DNA of 16,274 nt from Anaerolineae bacterium (GCA_028284565.1 JANQRM010000148.1:1-16274), one strand, 5' to 3'; positions 6,963 through 14,946 are shown, counted from the stretch's first letter. Numbers and translations: made by a program. Notes: a model not told the origin generated them from the sequence alone.

Positions 6963-9900
6963 TTATTCAGAATTACTAGGGTCAGTTTCTTCCAAGAAAT
7001 AGCGTGGAAGGGTGACAGTAAATGTACTCCCCTGATGGAGAACACTATCAACACCAATCATTCCGCCGTGCATTTGGACAATCTCTTTGGATATGGTCAG
7101 ACCCAGCCCGGTTCCTTTATCATCACCGATATTGGCGCGATGAAATGGCTCAAAAATCAAGTCTGGCAAATATTTGGGTTCAATGCCCGGTCCTGCATCT
7201 TCCACACTGAACCAAAAAACCTCATCACTAAATCCGGAAGCAATGATAATTTCTCCATGGGCATCAGAATAGTTGATGGCATTGACCAATAAATTGATGA
7301 GAACCTGTTGAATCCGGTAACGGTCTACCACCATCTCAATGGGTGATCCAAGTTGTAAATTTAATCGAAGTGATTTTTCATTCAGAAGGGGTTCCTGCAT
7401 GATAATCACCTCTTGAATAAGTCTTTGCATCTCCGTCATCGACGCATTGAGTCGGATTTTACCTTGCTCAAAGCGGGTGACATCCATCAACTCTTCTAAG
7501 AGATGATTCACATAAGCAGTGACCTGCCCCAATACATTGACGTGTTTATCAATATTTTCAGGTTGCCGTTTCATCATATGCAGTCGCAAATCAAAGCTAG
7601 CGAGGGGGTTACGGAGTTCGTGCGCGGCGTTCGCAATAAAACGGTCTTTTTGTTCACGCAATTCTCGCTCCCGACTCACATCACGGGCAACCGCGACGAT
7701 ACGGACAGGCGTATCACCAACTTCACCAATTAAGGTAAAGGTGAGGCTGGCATAAAATTCATGCCCGTCTTTCCGCTGTATCAAGACATCATCGCGCCCC
7801 ACATTGCCGTTCAACAGTGCTGTTAGCAGATTATCAAACCAACTGACTTGACCCTTCTGGTGCGGACGTATGGGGGTTTGGATGATGGTGAGTTGCTGAC
7901 CCTTGAGTTCATCAGGAGCATAACCCATCATGCGGTTAAAGGCTGGATTAACATACTGGAAGATGTAATCTTCTAGGTAAAAAATGCCTTCACCTGTTGA
8001 ATCCAGCAAGGCTTGTAAGCGTTGGGTTCGGTCTTGGACATCCAGTTCTAATTGTTCATTATAGCGCAGTAATTCCTCATTGACTTCGTGGTTTTCAATG
8101 GTGGTTGCCAATTGGTGGGCGATGGTTGTCAGCATTTTGATATGTTCATCACTAAAATCGGGGTCATCTGATGAGCGTATGGCAGTCAGGGTCCCGAAAT
8201 TATCAATAACTGCCACAATCATGGGACGATTCAAATGATCGGTTTGACTCAGCAGATAATTAGGCATCAAGAAATCGTCGCCACCATGTTCATTAGATGC
8301 AACAATCGTTTTCTTTAAGTGGTAGGCACGTCCAGCTAAACTACGCTTCCAACGGTCAAAGGTCAGCTCGTGAGCTTCATCAAAATCTTCACCACCAAAA
8401 ACCATACGAGTAATGATCGACTCGGATTTGTCTAAGGTGATTAATTGCACCTGATTAGCGAGTATGGATTGTGCGACCCGATTAACAATCGCTTGCAATC
8501 GCAAGGGTAAATCATCTTGCTGAATCAGCGTTTCAGCCACCCAATTGTGTGTACTCGTTTCTGCAAGTTTGGCAATAAGAATGCTTTCTGCGCGACGACG
8601 GTCAGCGATTTCTTTCTGCGACTTTTGATATAGTTCTAAATTATCAATGACGACAGCCACTTGGCGGGCAATCGTTTCTGCTTGATGCTGATGACTATCC
8701 GTATAGAAGTGAGGTTCTGCTTTATCTAAGTTGAGAATGCCCAGTGTTCGACCTTGATGGGCAAGTGGCACTCCCATCCATGAACGAATATAGTCCGTTT
8801 CCGGAATATGATGCCACAGATGGTAATCATGGACATCATCAATCCGTCGTGTATCTTGGGACTTGATGATCGCTGATGGAATATCGCTAAACTCAACACG
8901 CAACCCCGGAATCTGTGATTGTATCGAATCAGGTAATCCTCGACCTGCAAGGTAAATCATTTGATTGGATGAAATGCGTGTGATACTGGCACTGTCATAG
9001 GGAACAAGATGTTGAAGATGGCTTAATAATTCATTCAGCACGGTATGAATGTCAAGCGATTGCCCAATAGCAGTAGCAATATTGTTCATGGCTTGCAATT
9101 CTTGATTCCGTTTGGCAAGGGCTTGTTCTGCCTCTTTTTGCTCCGTAATAATTGACAAGATAACTAAGAGCTGTTGGGGATAGCCCTGTGCATCTCGGCG
9201 AAGTACTTGACGACGATTGTGTATCCATTCCCATTTGCCTTCTTGAGACTTAGCCCGATATTCCATACTGTCTGAATCAGCCTCAATGAGATTCTCTAAA
9301 TTTTCCCATTTTGCTTTGACCCAATCCACATCGTCGGAATGAATGATTTGATAACGAAAACCCGGAGTTCGGAGTAAATCTCGGTTGTAACCTAAAAAGG
9401 GACGATCATTCAGATAATCCGATTTCGGCGGGTCAAGCGAGATGATGAGGAAGGCATCAGGTGAATTTTTTGCCAAGATACGAAAGCGATTTTCGCTTTC
9501 CAAGCGTGCCGCTTCAGCCCGTTCGCGTTCTGCAATTTCATCTTGTGCGCTTTCATAGAGTAAGGCGTTTTCCAATGCAACGGCGACTTGGTTAGCAAAA
9601 GCTTCTAAGTGATATTCATGCTGTGGTGTAAAGAAGTCTGGGATTCGGCTGTTGAGGTTAATGAAGCCAAGGATGCGATTGCTTGTTTGAATGGGAATGC
9701 CCAAATACGATTTTGCCCAAACATCATTCGCATCATCATAGCGACGTTGATGCCAATTGGGGTCGGTGAGGGTATTGGAAACACGGAAGGGCTTGCTCAA
9801 AGCAATCATGGTTTGCAAACTCGGCGTATCGAGAGGCATTAATTTCTCATCCAGATTGCCAAATTCGGCTGGATAACCCTGATATCGGATGATTCTGGCT

Positions 9901-10385
9901 CCGTTTTCTTCCAATTGCATGATATTGATCGAATCGTAAGGGATAATCTTTGGCAGGGCATCGATAATATTATCGAGAATAGCCGATGTACTCAGTTCAC
10001 GGGATAACATTGTTGCGGTTTCTAGCAGAGCATGAGCCGTTTGATCCGATTTATCGAGAGCAGATTTCGTGAGGTGTACCGTTGCCATACAAAAGATTTC
10101 ATCAGCAAGCGGTAAGGTGTTCAGAGACAATTCGATTCGATAGGAATGTTTTGAACTTGGATGCAATTGCCCAAACAAATGGTAGGGTAGCGAATCATAT
10201 TCGATTACGGTTTCTAAGGAGTCGGCTGTGAAAAATGATGACAAGGGCTTGGGTAGGGAATAGTCTGTCTGAAACTGTTGTCGATAAGCAAGGTTCGTGG
10301 CAACAACCCTATTTTCTTGTAAAACAAGCAAGGGTGTTGTGACCGAGTCGATGAAGTTTTGGATGTGCGTTAAGGTCTGCAACAT
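6963..10385 (-). CDS. Multi-sensor histidine kinase (PAS-like, GAF, PAS, GAF, GAF, PAS, HisKA, HATPase)
   Basis: An 1140-residue protein without membrane segments, hence a cytoplasmic sensor. Approximate order: PAS-like N-terminus (1-110), GAF (118-275), coiled coil, PAS (297-420), GAF (430-585), coiled coil, GAF (608-765), coiled coil, PAS (790-900), HisKA with His922 in AAHELRNPL, and HATPase with N-box NLLVNAINYS near 1028-1037, G1 EDAGPGI near 1057 and G2 GTGLGLTISKEI near 1095. The first two GAF domains are alike (IPYDSINI/VPYDSASI, then SYLGIPI/SWMGVPL and ILGFINLNS/TLGILNLDK), suggesting internal duplication. No phytochrome-type chromophore cysteine was recognised, so the ligands are unknown. 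There is no receiver or DNA-binding output, so a partner regulator must be elsewhere; the REC-kinase at 4123-5253 is a candidate. rpsD follows 89 bp downstream on the same strand. The start has only a weak Shine-Dalgarno sequence. Confidence 0.93.
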   Translation of the reverse strand: MLQTLTHIQNFIDSVTTPLLVLQENRVVATNLAYRQQFQTDYSLPKPLSSFFTADSLETVIEYDSLPYHLFGQLHPSSKHSYRIELSLNTLPLADEIFCMATVHLTKSALDKSDQTAHALLETATMLSRELSTSAILDNIIDALPKIIPYDSINIMQLEENGARIIRYQGYPAEFGNLDEKLMPLDTPSLQTMIALSKPFRVSNTLTDPNWHQRRYDDANDVWAKSYLGIPIQTSNRILGFINLNSRIPDFFTPQHEYHLEAFANQVAVALENALLYESAQDEIAERERAEAARLESENRFRILAKNSPDAFLIISLDPPKSDYLNDRPFLGYNRDLLRTPGFRYQIIHSDDVDWVKAKWENLENLIEADSDSMEYRAKSQEGKWEWIHNRRQVLRRDAQGYPQQLLVILSIITEQKEAEQALAKRNQELQAMNNIATAIGQSLDIHTVLNELLSHLQHLVPYDSASITRISSNQMIYLAGRGLPDSIQSQIPGLRVEFSDIPSAIIKSQDTRRIDDVHDYHLWHHIPETDYIRSWMGVPLAHQGRTLGILNLDKAEPHFYTDSHQHQAETIARQVAVVIDNLELYQKSQKEIADRRRAESILIAKLAETSTHNWVAETLIQQDDLPLRLQAIVNRVAQSILANQVQLITLDKSESIITRMVFGGEDFDEAHELTFDRWKRSLAGRAYHLKKTIVASNEHGGDDFLMPNYLLSQTDHLNRPMIVAVIDNFGTLTAIRSSDDPDFSDEHIKMLTTIAHQLATTIENHEVNEELLRYNEQLELDVQDRTQRLQALLDSTGEGIFYLEDYIFQYVNPAFNRMMGYAPDELKGQQLTIIQTPIRPHQKGQVSWFDNLLTALLNGNVGRDDVLIQRKDGHEFYASLTFTLIGEVGDTPVRIVAVARDVSRERELREQKDRFIANAAHELRNPLASFDLRLHMMKRQPENIDKHVNVLGQVTAYVNHLLEELMDVTRFEQGKIRLNASMTEMQRLIQEVIIMQEPLLNEKSLRLNLQLGSPIEMVVDRYRIQQVLINLLVNAINYSDAHGEIIIASGFSDEVFWFSVEDAGPGIEPKYLPDLIFEPFHRANIGDDKGTGLGLTISKEIVQMHGGMIGVDSVLHQGSTFTVTLPRYFLEETDPSNSE

Positions 10386-10418
10386 ACCAATGATTCGTCT
10401 TAAGATAGGCTTAAGTTT

Positions 10419-10424
10419 ATTATA
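10419..10424 (-). promoter_or_regulatory. Possible -10 element of the sensor kinase gene
   Basis: A perfect TATAAT on the minus strand ends 34 nt before the ATG at 10385. No convincing -35 lies 16-18 nt upstream, and the region is AT-rich, so this is tentative. Two CTTAAG hexamers (10399-10404 and 10410-10415), 11 bp apart, lie just downstream of it. Confidence 0.3.
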
Positions 10425-10601
10425 TCTGAAATTCGTAAATGTAGGGTTGACGTTGCGAGATTGTAAGTAGAAGATTGGGTAAAGAATAGAGCCGTGATAA
10501 ACTGGATAGAACAGAGCGATTAATAATATTGATGAACAGATTTAATATTGTTCAAGCGAACTTATAACCTAAAATATACGGGAGACAAAGAGTTGAAATT
10601 G

Positions 10602-10629
10602 TTGGGCTTATCTTCATTGACAAGCCCAA
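10602..10629 (-). terminator. Hairpin following the BtrH-like gene
   Basis: TTGGGCTT (10602-10609) and AAGCCCAA (10622-10629) form an 8-bp stem with a 12-nt loop, 15 nt past the stop at 10645. On the minus strand only a short, interrupted T-stretch follows (CAATTTC), so it may be a weak terminator or a 3'-end stabilising hairpin. The rest of the 259-bp gap (10386-10644) is AT-rich and shows no gene. Confidence 0.5.
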
Positions 10630-10644
10630 TATTGTTGGATGATA

Positions 10645-11826
10645 TTAATTAATGGCATCTTCTAATGCTTGTAGGGCAGATTGCTCGGCATCATGGACGG
10701 CGAGGAGCTGTTCTTGGATGGCTTCAAAGAGTTCATGTACCGCTTTGTCTTTCATCTTAAAGTCCGTATTGTACTTGTCCTGATAGCCAGCGAGTTTCTG
10801 CATCACTTTCCGCAGTTCAGCCGTCTCGTTCTTTTCAAAGGCTTCGTAGCGTTGGTTCATCCATTCTTTCGTCTTTTTGAGGAAGGCAGGACTATCTGGC
10901 AAGGCAGTGTTGGCGAGGTCTTGCCATGCTTTGGCGGCTTTGCGATAGTCCTTCGCCACATTTTTAAGCTGAGGATTGTCTAATACTTTGGAGGCTTCAA
11001 CTAAGAAACTGGCGTACATCAAACGAAGCCCTGCCCCGTCTGACCCATCGAGTGTAATGCCTTCGTGAATGGAACGTAACGTGTCATACAGACCAATACG
11101 CTCTTTGAAGACTACATACCAGCCCTTTTTGTTTTTGCTATCTGTCATGAGCTTTGCCCACTTCTTTAACGTGGGTAAAGCAAAGGAAGTGGATGTACCA
11201 CCCAGATAATCAATCTGCGCTTTGATTCCTGTTTTGATGGCTTTGGGGAGATTGACTTTCCTTTTGCTCGGTTTTAGAAGCATCAGACGATTTTTATCGG
11301 AGCCAATGCGTGCGCGAGCAGGGGCAAAGGCTTCCATCGGAACGGTATAGAGTCCATTGGCAAGGTCATCGACATAGACCTCGTTTTCATCGCCACCATA
11401 GACACCGACGACATGCAGACCATAGCCTTGCAATTCTTCTGGTAGGTTTTGATGTGGCAGATGGGCTTTATCCACCCAAGCGATAAAGGGTTGTTCCTTG
11501 GCAAGGGCATCCATCAAGTTTTCCGTTGCCTTATTTTTGCCAGAGGTTTCAAGGATGTCGTAATTCACACCGACACGGTCACAAATGCCTCTCATAAATT
11601 CCACGATATAGTTCCAGCGATGCCGATACCCCAAGGTGATGATGGCTGAGTTACGCGATTTGAATTCCCAGAGGATATAGCCACAACCCAAACCGCCGCC
11701 TACGCCGAGTAACATCGCTTCGGTATAGGGTTTGTTGGTGATGGGGTTCTTAACCCCCAATTCACGGAAGGCGTTTCTGAGCGTTGCGACAAACGGGTCG
11801 TTTCCACCAAATTTTTTTCTACTCAT
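10645..11826 (-). CDS. BtrH N-terminal domain/DUF4872-type protein, probable inactive or altered cysteine acyltransferase fold
   Basis: A 393-residue soluble protein. Residues 10-165 resemble the BtrH N-terminal domain, named after the acyltransferase of butirosin biosynthesis and related in fold to papain-like enzymes: ATLRNAFRELGV at 14-25, then LLGVGGGLGCGYILWEF at 39-55, then HVVGVYGG at 138-145 with a following VYVDD (Asp153), matching the usual catalytic His and acidic positions. The Cys expected just before the first helix (His-Cys in relatives as I recall them) is absent; the sequence there is GGNDPFVATL. Cys48 in the Gly-rich loop is not in the usual place. The C-terminal part (about 190-393) is Lys-rich and helical, like DUF4872, ending in a coiled-coil-like stretch. 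The start codon overlaps the stop of the upstream VOC gene (ATGA), implying translational coupling. The substrate is unknown, and no butirosin or other antibiotic genes are nearby. Confidence 0.75.
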   Translation of the reverse strand: MSRKKFGGNDPFVATLRNAFRELGVKNPITNKPYTEAMLLGVGGGLGCGYILWEFKSRNSAIITLGYRHRWNYIVEFMRGICDRVGVNYDILETSGKNKATENLMDALAKEQPFIAWVDKAHLPHQNLPEELQGYGLHVVGVYGGDENEVYVDDLANGLYTVPMEAFAPARARIGSDKNRLMLLKPSKRKVNLPKAIKTGIKAQIDYLGGTSTSFALPTLKKWAKLMTDSKNKKGWYVVFKERIGLYDTLRSIHEGITLDGSDGAGLRLMYASFLVEASKVLDNPQLKNVAKDYRKAAKAWQDLANTALPDSPAFLKKTKEWMNQRYEAFEKNETAELRKVMQKLAGYQDKYNTDFKMKDKAVHELFEAIQEQLLAVHDAEQSALQALEDAIN

Positions 11827-12521
11827 TTGAAAGGGTCTCCTTTGAATAAAAAGAATCGTTGTCCATCGGGGGATACAAAGGTTGCGTTCTCAATCGTATC
11901 GGCATTGCCGGATAAGCTCTGAATGGAGATACCAATACGTTCGACTTCGTTTATACGTTTGCCCATGTCTTGTGCAAAATAAGTGATGGTTGGATGGGGA
12001 ATATTGTATGTTTGATGCAGTCCAATCACGATGAGACCGTCGGATAAGATGGCATAGGGATAGGGAATTTTGGCGATATGTAGCGGTTCAAAGCCGACTT
12101 TTGCCCAGAAAAGTACCGCCTTTGCTACATCTTTTACAGGGACGGTGAACTCGCCGAACTCACCCAATTTGCAGATGGGTTTGCGTTTGGTGGGCGTTCC
12201 AGCTGGCATCCGAACTTTGCTCTTTTCGGCGGTAATTGTCACACGCAAATTATTGGGCGATGTGAACTCCCCATGTGTCATGATATCGGGTTGCCCCTTT
12301 TGCTTTTGTGGATTGGTAAGAGACAAGATCGCATCCATGTCACTGCCCGCGTAGCTCAAGGTGGGAGAAGCAAGGCGTTCTTCTGCGAGGCGAATGTTGA
12401 TACTCCCGTCCGTGATGACATCATCCCCCAATTTGCGGAAGCCCAACAGTGCAAAAAATTCAATGGAGGCATCAAGGGCTTTGGTTGCCAATTTCAGTTC
12501 TGCATATGTGCCAAGTTGCAT
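11823..12521 (-). CDS. Double-domain VOC (glyoxalase/bleomycin-resistance fold) protein
   Basis: A 232-residue protein with two vicinal-oxygen-chelate modules. The first (about 1-110) has AELKLATKALDASIEFFALLGF and later SPNNLRVTIT. The second (about 118-232) has GEFTVPVKDVAKAVLFWAKVGF, then ILSDGLIVIGLHQ, and ends with NATFVSPDGQRFFLFKG, the typical final strand. VOC proteins include metal-dependent isomerases, dioxygenases and drug-binding resistance proteins. Metal ligands are not obvious in the first module; the second offers a Glu in strand 1 and the His of GLHQ. The reading frame has an ATG at 12527, but GGAG (12528-12531) touches that codon directly and sits 6 nt before the ATG at 12521, so Met3 of the long form is taken as the start. 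The stop overlaps the BtrH-like gene by 4 nt, so the two form an operon. Confidence 0.82.
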   Translation of the reverse strand: MQLGTYAELKLATKALDASIEFFALLGFRKLGDDVITDGSINIRLAEERLASPTLSYAGSDMDAILSLTNPQKQKGQPDIMTHGEFTSPNNLRVTITAEKSKVRMPAGTPTKRKPICKLGEFGEFTVPVKDVAKAVLFWAKVGFEPLHIAKIPYPYAILSDGLIVIGLHQTYNIPHPTITYFAQDMGKRINEVERIGISIQSLSGNADTIENATFVSPDGQRFFLFKGDPFK

Positions 12522-12527
12522 GGACAT

Positions 12528-12531
12528 CTCC
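12528..12531 (-). promoter_or_regulatory. Ribosome binding site deciding the VOC start
   Basis: GGAG on the minus strand is directly next to the ATG at 12525-12527 (zero spacing) and has a 6-nt spacer to the ATG at 12519-12521. This favours the shorter protein. Confidence 0.6.
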
Positions 12532-12545
12532 GCGTCGTCTCTATG

Positions 12546-12573
12546 ATTGTCCTTATAATTCGGATTTCGTCAA
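12546..12573 (-). promoter_or_regulatory. Putative promoter of the VOC/BtrH-like operon
   Basis: On the minus strand TTGACG (12568-12573, five of six to the -35 consensus) and GACAAT (12546-12551, four of six to the -10 consensus) are 16 nt apart. The -10 ends 24 nt before the chosen ATG, leaving a short leader that includes the GGAG ribosome binding site. Confidence 0.42.
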
Positions 12574-12657
12574 ATAGCCACCCCTGACTTTTCTCTCAAT
12601 TGCTCTGTTTGTTGAATTCCCATATGCTTAAGTGATAAGGATTAAGAGGACTTCGTC

Positions 12658-13479
12658 ATGCAAATTCCCAACAATGTGCTGACCATCGGTAGTGTGATTG
12701 CCATCATCGCCGGACTCGCGTTTTGTTTTCAGGGCTATCGGTTATTCAAATATTCGCTGAAGGCGGTAGGCTTTGGCTTGGGCGCAATATTAGGCGCAGG
12801 TGCAACTTTGCTTCTGCCTGAACCGAACGTGCTGATTGCGGCTGGAGTAGGATTTGTCGGCGGGATGATTACATGGGGCTTTGCCAATCGTGCCTTTAGT
12901 TTGGGGTTATTCATCGCAGGCTTTGCATTAGGCGCGGGCGTAAGTATCGGTTTATTCATTGTCTTTGATACGGTCAATCTTGATCGCGCCGTGGCGATTT
13001 TGCCTGTGGGATTACTGGCTTCGTTGGTGATGGGATTTCTATTCGTTCTCTTGGAAAAACCGATTATTCAATTGGGAACGGCGTATCTCGGTGCAACGGC
13101 GGTGGCAGTGGGTATCTGGTTGCTCTTTCTGGGAATCGAGCGTCTTCCACGAAGTATTGACGGTGCTTTTACTGTAACGATGTTCGTCTTTGTGGGTGGG
13201 ATTATTTTACTAGGGAGTTTAGGGGCAGTCCTGCAATTCTTTGGACTGAAATTGTTCAACCTCATGCGTGGTGGTGACTCGCCCAAACCCGCACCACCGC
13301 CTGTCCAACGTCCAATTCAACAACAACTGCGTCCTGCTCAATCCTCACAACGGCCCTTTCCAGCCCAACGCCCTCAACAGCGGCGACCTGCATCTCCAGC
13401 CAATCCACAACAACCAAGGCGACAGCGACCTTCACAACCCCAGAATCCGCAACGTCGGCAAAATCCGTATCGAGATTAA
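12658..13479 (+). CDS. DUF4203-like multi-pass membrane protein with Arg/Pro/Gln-rich tail
   Basis: A 273-residue protein. About seven hydrophobic helices cover residues 8-200 (near 8-25, 33-52, 57-75, 79-103, 109-131, 135-157, 169-200), many of them Gly/Ala-rich, as in DUF4203/TMEM198-like proteins. The last 69 residues (205-273) are low complexity: Pro, Gln and Arg dominate, with 12 Arg and one Lys against two Asp. Such a tail is expected to be disordered and to stay on the cytosolic side if the positive-inside rule holds. No enzymatic motif is seen; the molecular role of the family is not established. The start is well supported by AAGAGGA (12644-12650) 7 nt before the ATG. It is divergent from the VOC operon and convergent with the amidohydrolase, ending 16 bp from that gene's stop with no terminator hairpin visible between them. 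Confidence 0.8.
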   Translation: MQIPNNVLTIGSVIAIIAGLAFCFQGYRLFKYSLKAVGFGLGAILGAGATLLLPEPNVLIAAGVGFVGGMITWGFANRAFSLGLFIAGFALGAGVSIGLFIVFDTVNLDRAVAILPVGLLASLVMGFLFVLLEKPIIQLGTAYLGATAVAVGIWLLFLGIERLPRSIDGAFTVTMFVFVGGIILLGSLGAVLQFFGLKLFNLMRGGDSPKPAPPPVQRPIQQQLRPAQSSQRPFPAQRPQQRRPASPANPQQPRRQRPSQPQNPQRRQNPYRD

Positions 13480-13495
13480 CGCAATTTAATAGAGC

Positions 13496-14824
13496 TTACG
13501 GTTCATAGGTTTGGATCCGCTGGTCAAGATTGCGTTGGGTGAGACGTGGGAGCCGTCCTCCGACGTTGCCGAGGATTTCGTCTTTATCCAAAGTCAGATG
13601 TTGGCGATCTTGCATGATGATGTCACCATCGACAATGACCGTTTGCACATCGCCTGCACGGGTATTATAGACCAGACTTGTCGGGATGCTATGGAGGGGT
13701 TGATGATGCAAACCACTCATATCCACCAGAATTATATCGGCTAATTTACCAACCGCGAGATCACCTAAGTCATCCGGTTGTCCAAAGACCTGTGCGCTTT
13801 CTCTGGTGGCAATCGTAAGGGCTTCGGCGATGGGTAAATTTTCAGGTACGCCTGTCATCTGCTTTTGTCCCATGGCGGTCAAACGCATCGACTCCCATAA
13901 ATCAAGTGTGTTGTTGCTCATTGCGCCGTCTGTGCCTAAGCCGACGGGAATACCCGCCTTGCGGTATTCGACAAGCGGAGCAAATCCCATGCCGAGCTTC
14001 ATATAGGTTTTGGGGCATTGGGCGATTCCGGTGACAGCATCGGCGAGGATTTCGATGTCATCGGGAGTTGCACCAATTACATGCGCGAGGATGGTCGGAT
14101 TGTCCAAGATACCTGTTTTTTGTAAGACTTTTACAGGGGTAATTCCGCGTGATTCAAGGCTCTGTTGGGTTTGGTCATGTGTTTCGGCGACGTGAATATG
14201 AATCCCGACACCCAATTCTTGGGCTTTTCGGGCGGATGCTCTGAGGAAGTCATCATCACAGGTGTAAGGGGCGTGAGGTGCAAGCATCGTGCGGATTCGT
14301 CCATTGGCTCCATGTTGCCAGCGTTTGACGAACTCGCCTGTTTGCTCAATTTGTTCCATCCCGCCATCACTGAACATCGCCCAACCGAGCAAGGCACGCG
14401 TCCCCGCTTTTTCAACAGCTTTAGCGACTTCGTCCATGTGAAAGTAGTGGTCAGCCACCGATGTAATGCCTGCTTCAATCATCTCCATCAGACCGAGTTG
14501 CATCCCCCAATAGACATCTTCGGCAATCAAGTTGTTTTCGAGGGGCCAGATGTACTGATTGAACCAATCGTAGATGTTCACATCCTCTGCCATGCCACGC
14601 CACAAGACCATCGAGACATGCGCGTGGGTGTTGATGAAACCCGGCATTGCTACCTGCCCCTTAGCATCAATGACCTGTTTAAAATGAGAAGTATCGACTT
14701 GTCCGCTAGGTTGGATGGCTTCGATGCGGTTGGCTTTGACCAGAATATCGTGATTGCCTAGGATATGGACTTGTCCGTTATCAATTTGAAGCACGCGCGC
14801 ATTGTGAATGAGTAGATCAGACAT
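13496..14824 (-). CDS. mtaD: 5-methylthioadenosine/S-adenosylhomocysteine deaminase-type amidohydrolase
   Basis: A 442-residue metal-dependent amidohydrolase. These enzymes deaminate S-adenosylhomocysteine or methylthioadenosine to the inosyl compounds; close relatives act on other aminated purines or triazines. Metal and substrate residues visible: HAH in FINTHAHVSM (His67, His69), HAPYT at about 184-188, HVAETHDQ at about 213-220, the His of LAHVIG, and the catalytic Asp in GTDGAMSNN at about 298-306. The N- and C-terminal strands form the usual beta-sandwich (DLLIHNARVLQID; LADIILVD and VIVDGDIIMQD). The frame has an earlier ATG at 14842, but AAGGAG lies inside that extension, 6 nt before the ATG at 14824, so the shorter start is used. 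A promoter-like pair lies upstream. The gene is divergent from the NimA-like flavoprotein. The exact substrate cannot be fixed by sequence reading. Confidence 0.88.
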   Translation of the reverse strand: MSDLLIHNARVLQIDNGQVHILGNHDILVKANRIEAIQPSGQVDTSHFKQVIDAKGQVAMPGFINTHAHVSMVLWRGMAEDVNIYDWFNQYIWPLENNLIAEDVYWGMQLGLMEMIEAGITSVADHYFHMDEVAKAVEKAGTRALLGWAMFSDGGMEQIEQTGEFVKRWQHGANGRIRTMLAPHAPYTCDDDFLRASARKAQELGVGIHIHVAETHDQTQQSLESRGITPVKVLQKTGILDNPTILAHVIGATPDDIEILADAVTGIAQCPKTYMKLGMGFAPLVEYRKAGIPVGLGTDGAMSNNTLDLWESMRLTAMGQKQMTGVPENLPIAEALTIATRESAQVFGQPDDLGDLAVGKLADIILVDMSGLHHQPLHSIPTSLVYNTRAGDVQTVIVDGDIIMQDRQHLTLDKDEILGNVGGRLPRLTQRNLDQRIQTYEP

Positions 14825-14830
14825 GATGAA

Positions 14831-14836
14831 CTCCTT
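14831..14836 (-). promoter_or_regulatory. Strong ribosome binding site deciding the amidohydrolase start
   Basis: AAGGAG on the minus strand with a 6-nt spacer (TTCATC) to the ATG at 14822-14824. It lies inside the six-codon extension of the longest frame, which itself lacks a ribosome binding site. Confidence 0.8.
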
Positions 14837-14853
14837 GTTCATGACAGACCGCC

Positions 14854-14882
14854 AGTATACCTAACTTGAAATGGGCTGGCAC
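14854..14882 (-). promoter_or_regulatory. Putative promoter of the amidohydrolase gene
   Basis: On the minus strand GTGCCA (14877-14882, four of six to the -35 consensus) and TATACT (14854-14859, five of six to the -10 consensus) are separated by 17 nt. The -10 ends 29 nt before the ATG at 14824, leaving room for the AAGGAG ribosome binding site. Confidence 0.48.
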
Positions 14883-14934
14883 TAGGCGAGTTTCAAAAAA
14901 CGATTATGATGAAAGCGAGTTAGTCAGTCGTTTG

Positions 14935-14940
14935 AAGGAA
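14935..14940 (+). promoter_or_regulatory. Ribosome binding site deciding the flavoprotein start
   Basis: AAGGAA with a 6-nt spacer (GTTGTC) to the ATG at 14947. The earlier in-frame ATG at 14866 has no comparable site and would add 27 residues lacking family similarity. Confidence 0.65.
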
Positions 14941-14946
14941 GTTGTC

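Noticed and set aside
10399..10415. Paired CTTAAG hexamers upstream of the sensor kinase
   Set aside because: Six-base palindromes in AT-rich DNA are expected often; too short to call an operator.
10645..12521. Butirosin-like antibiotic biosynthesis cluster
   Set aside because: Only one BtrH-like domain is present and its cysteine seems missing; no acyl carrier, aminotransferase or glycosyltransferase genes are nearby.
14165..14761. 198-codon open frame on the plus strand
   Set aside because: It lies entirely antisense to the amidohydrolase, which has all its metal-binding motifs. It has no ribosome binding site or recognisable domain; it is a frame shadow.
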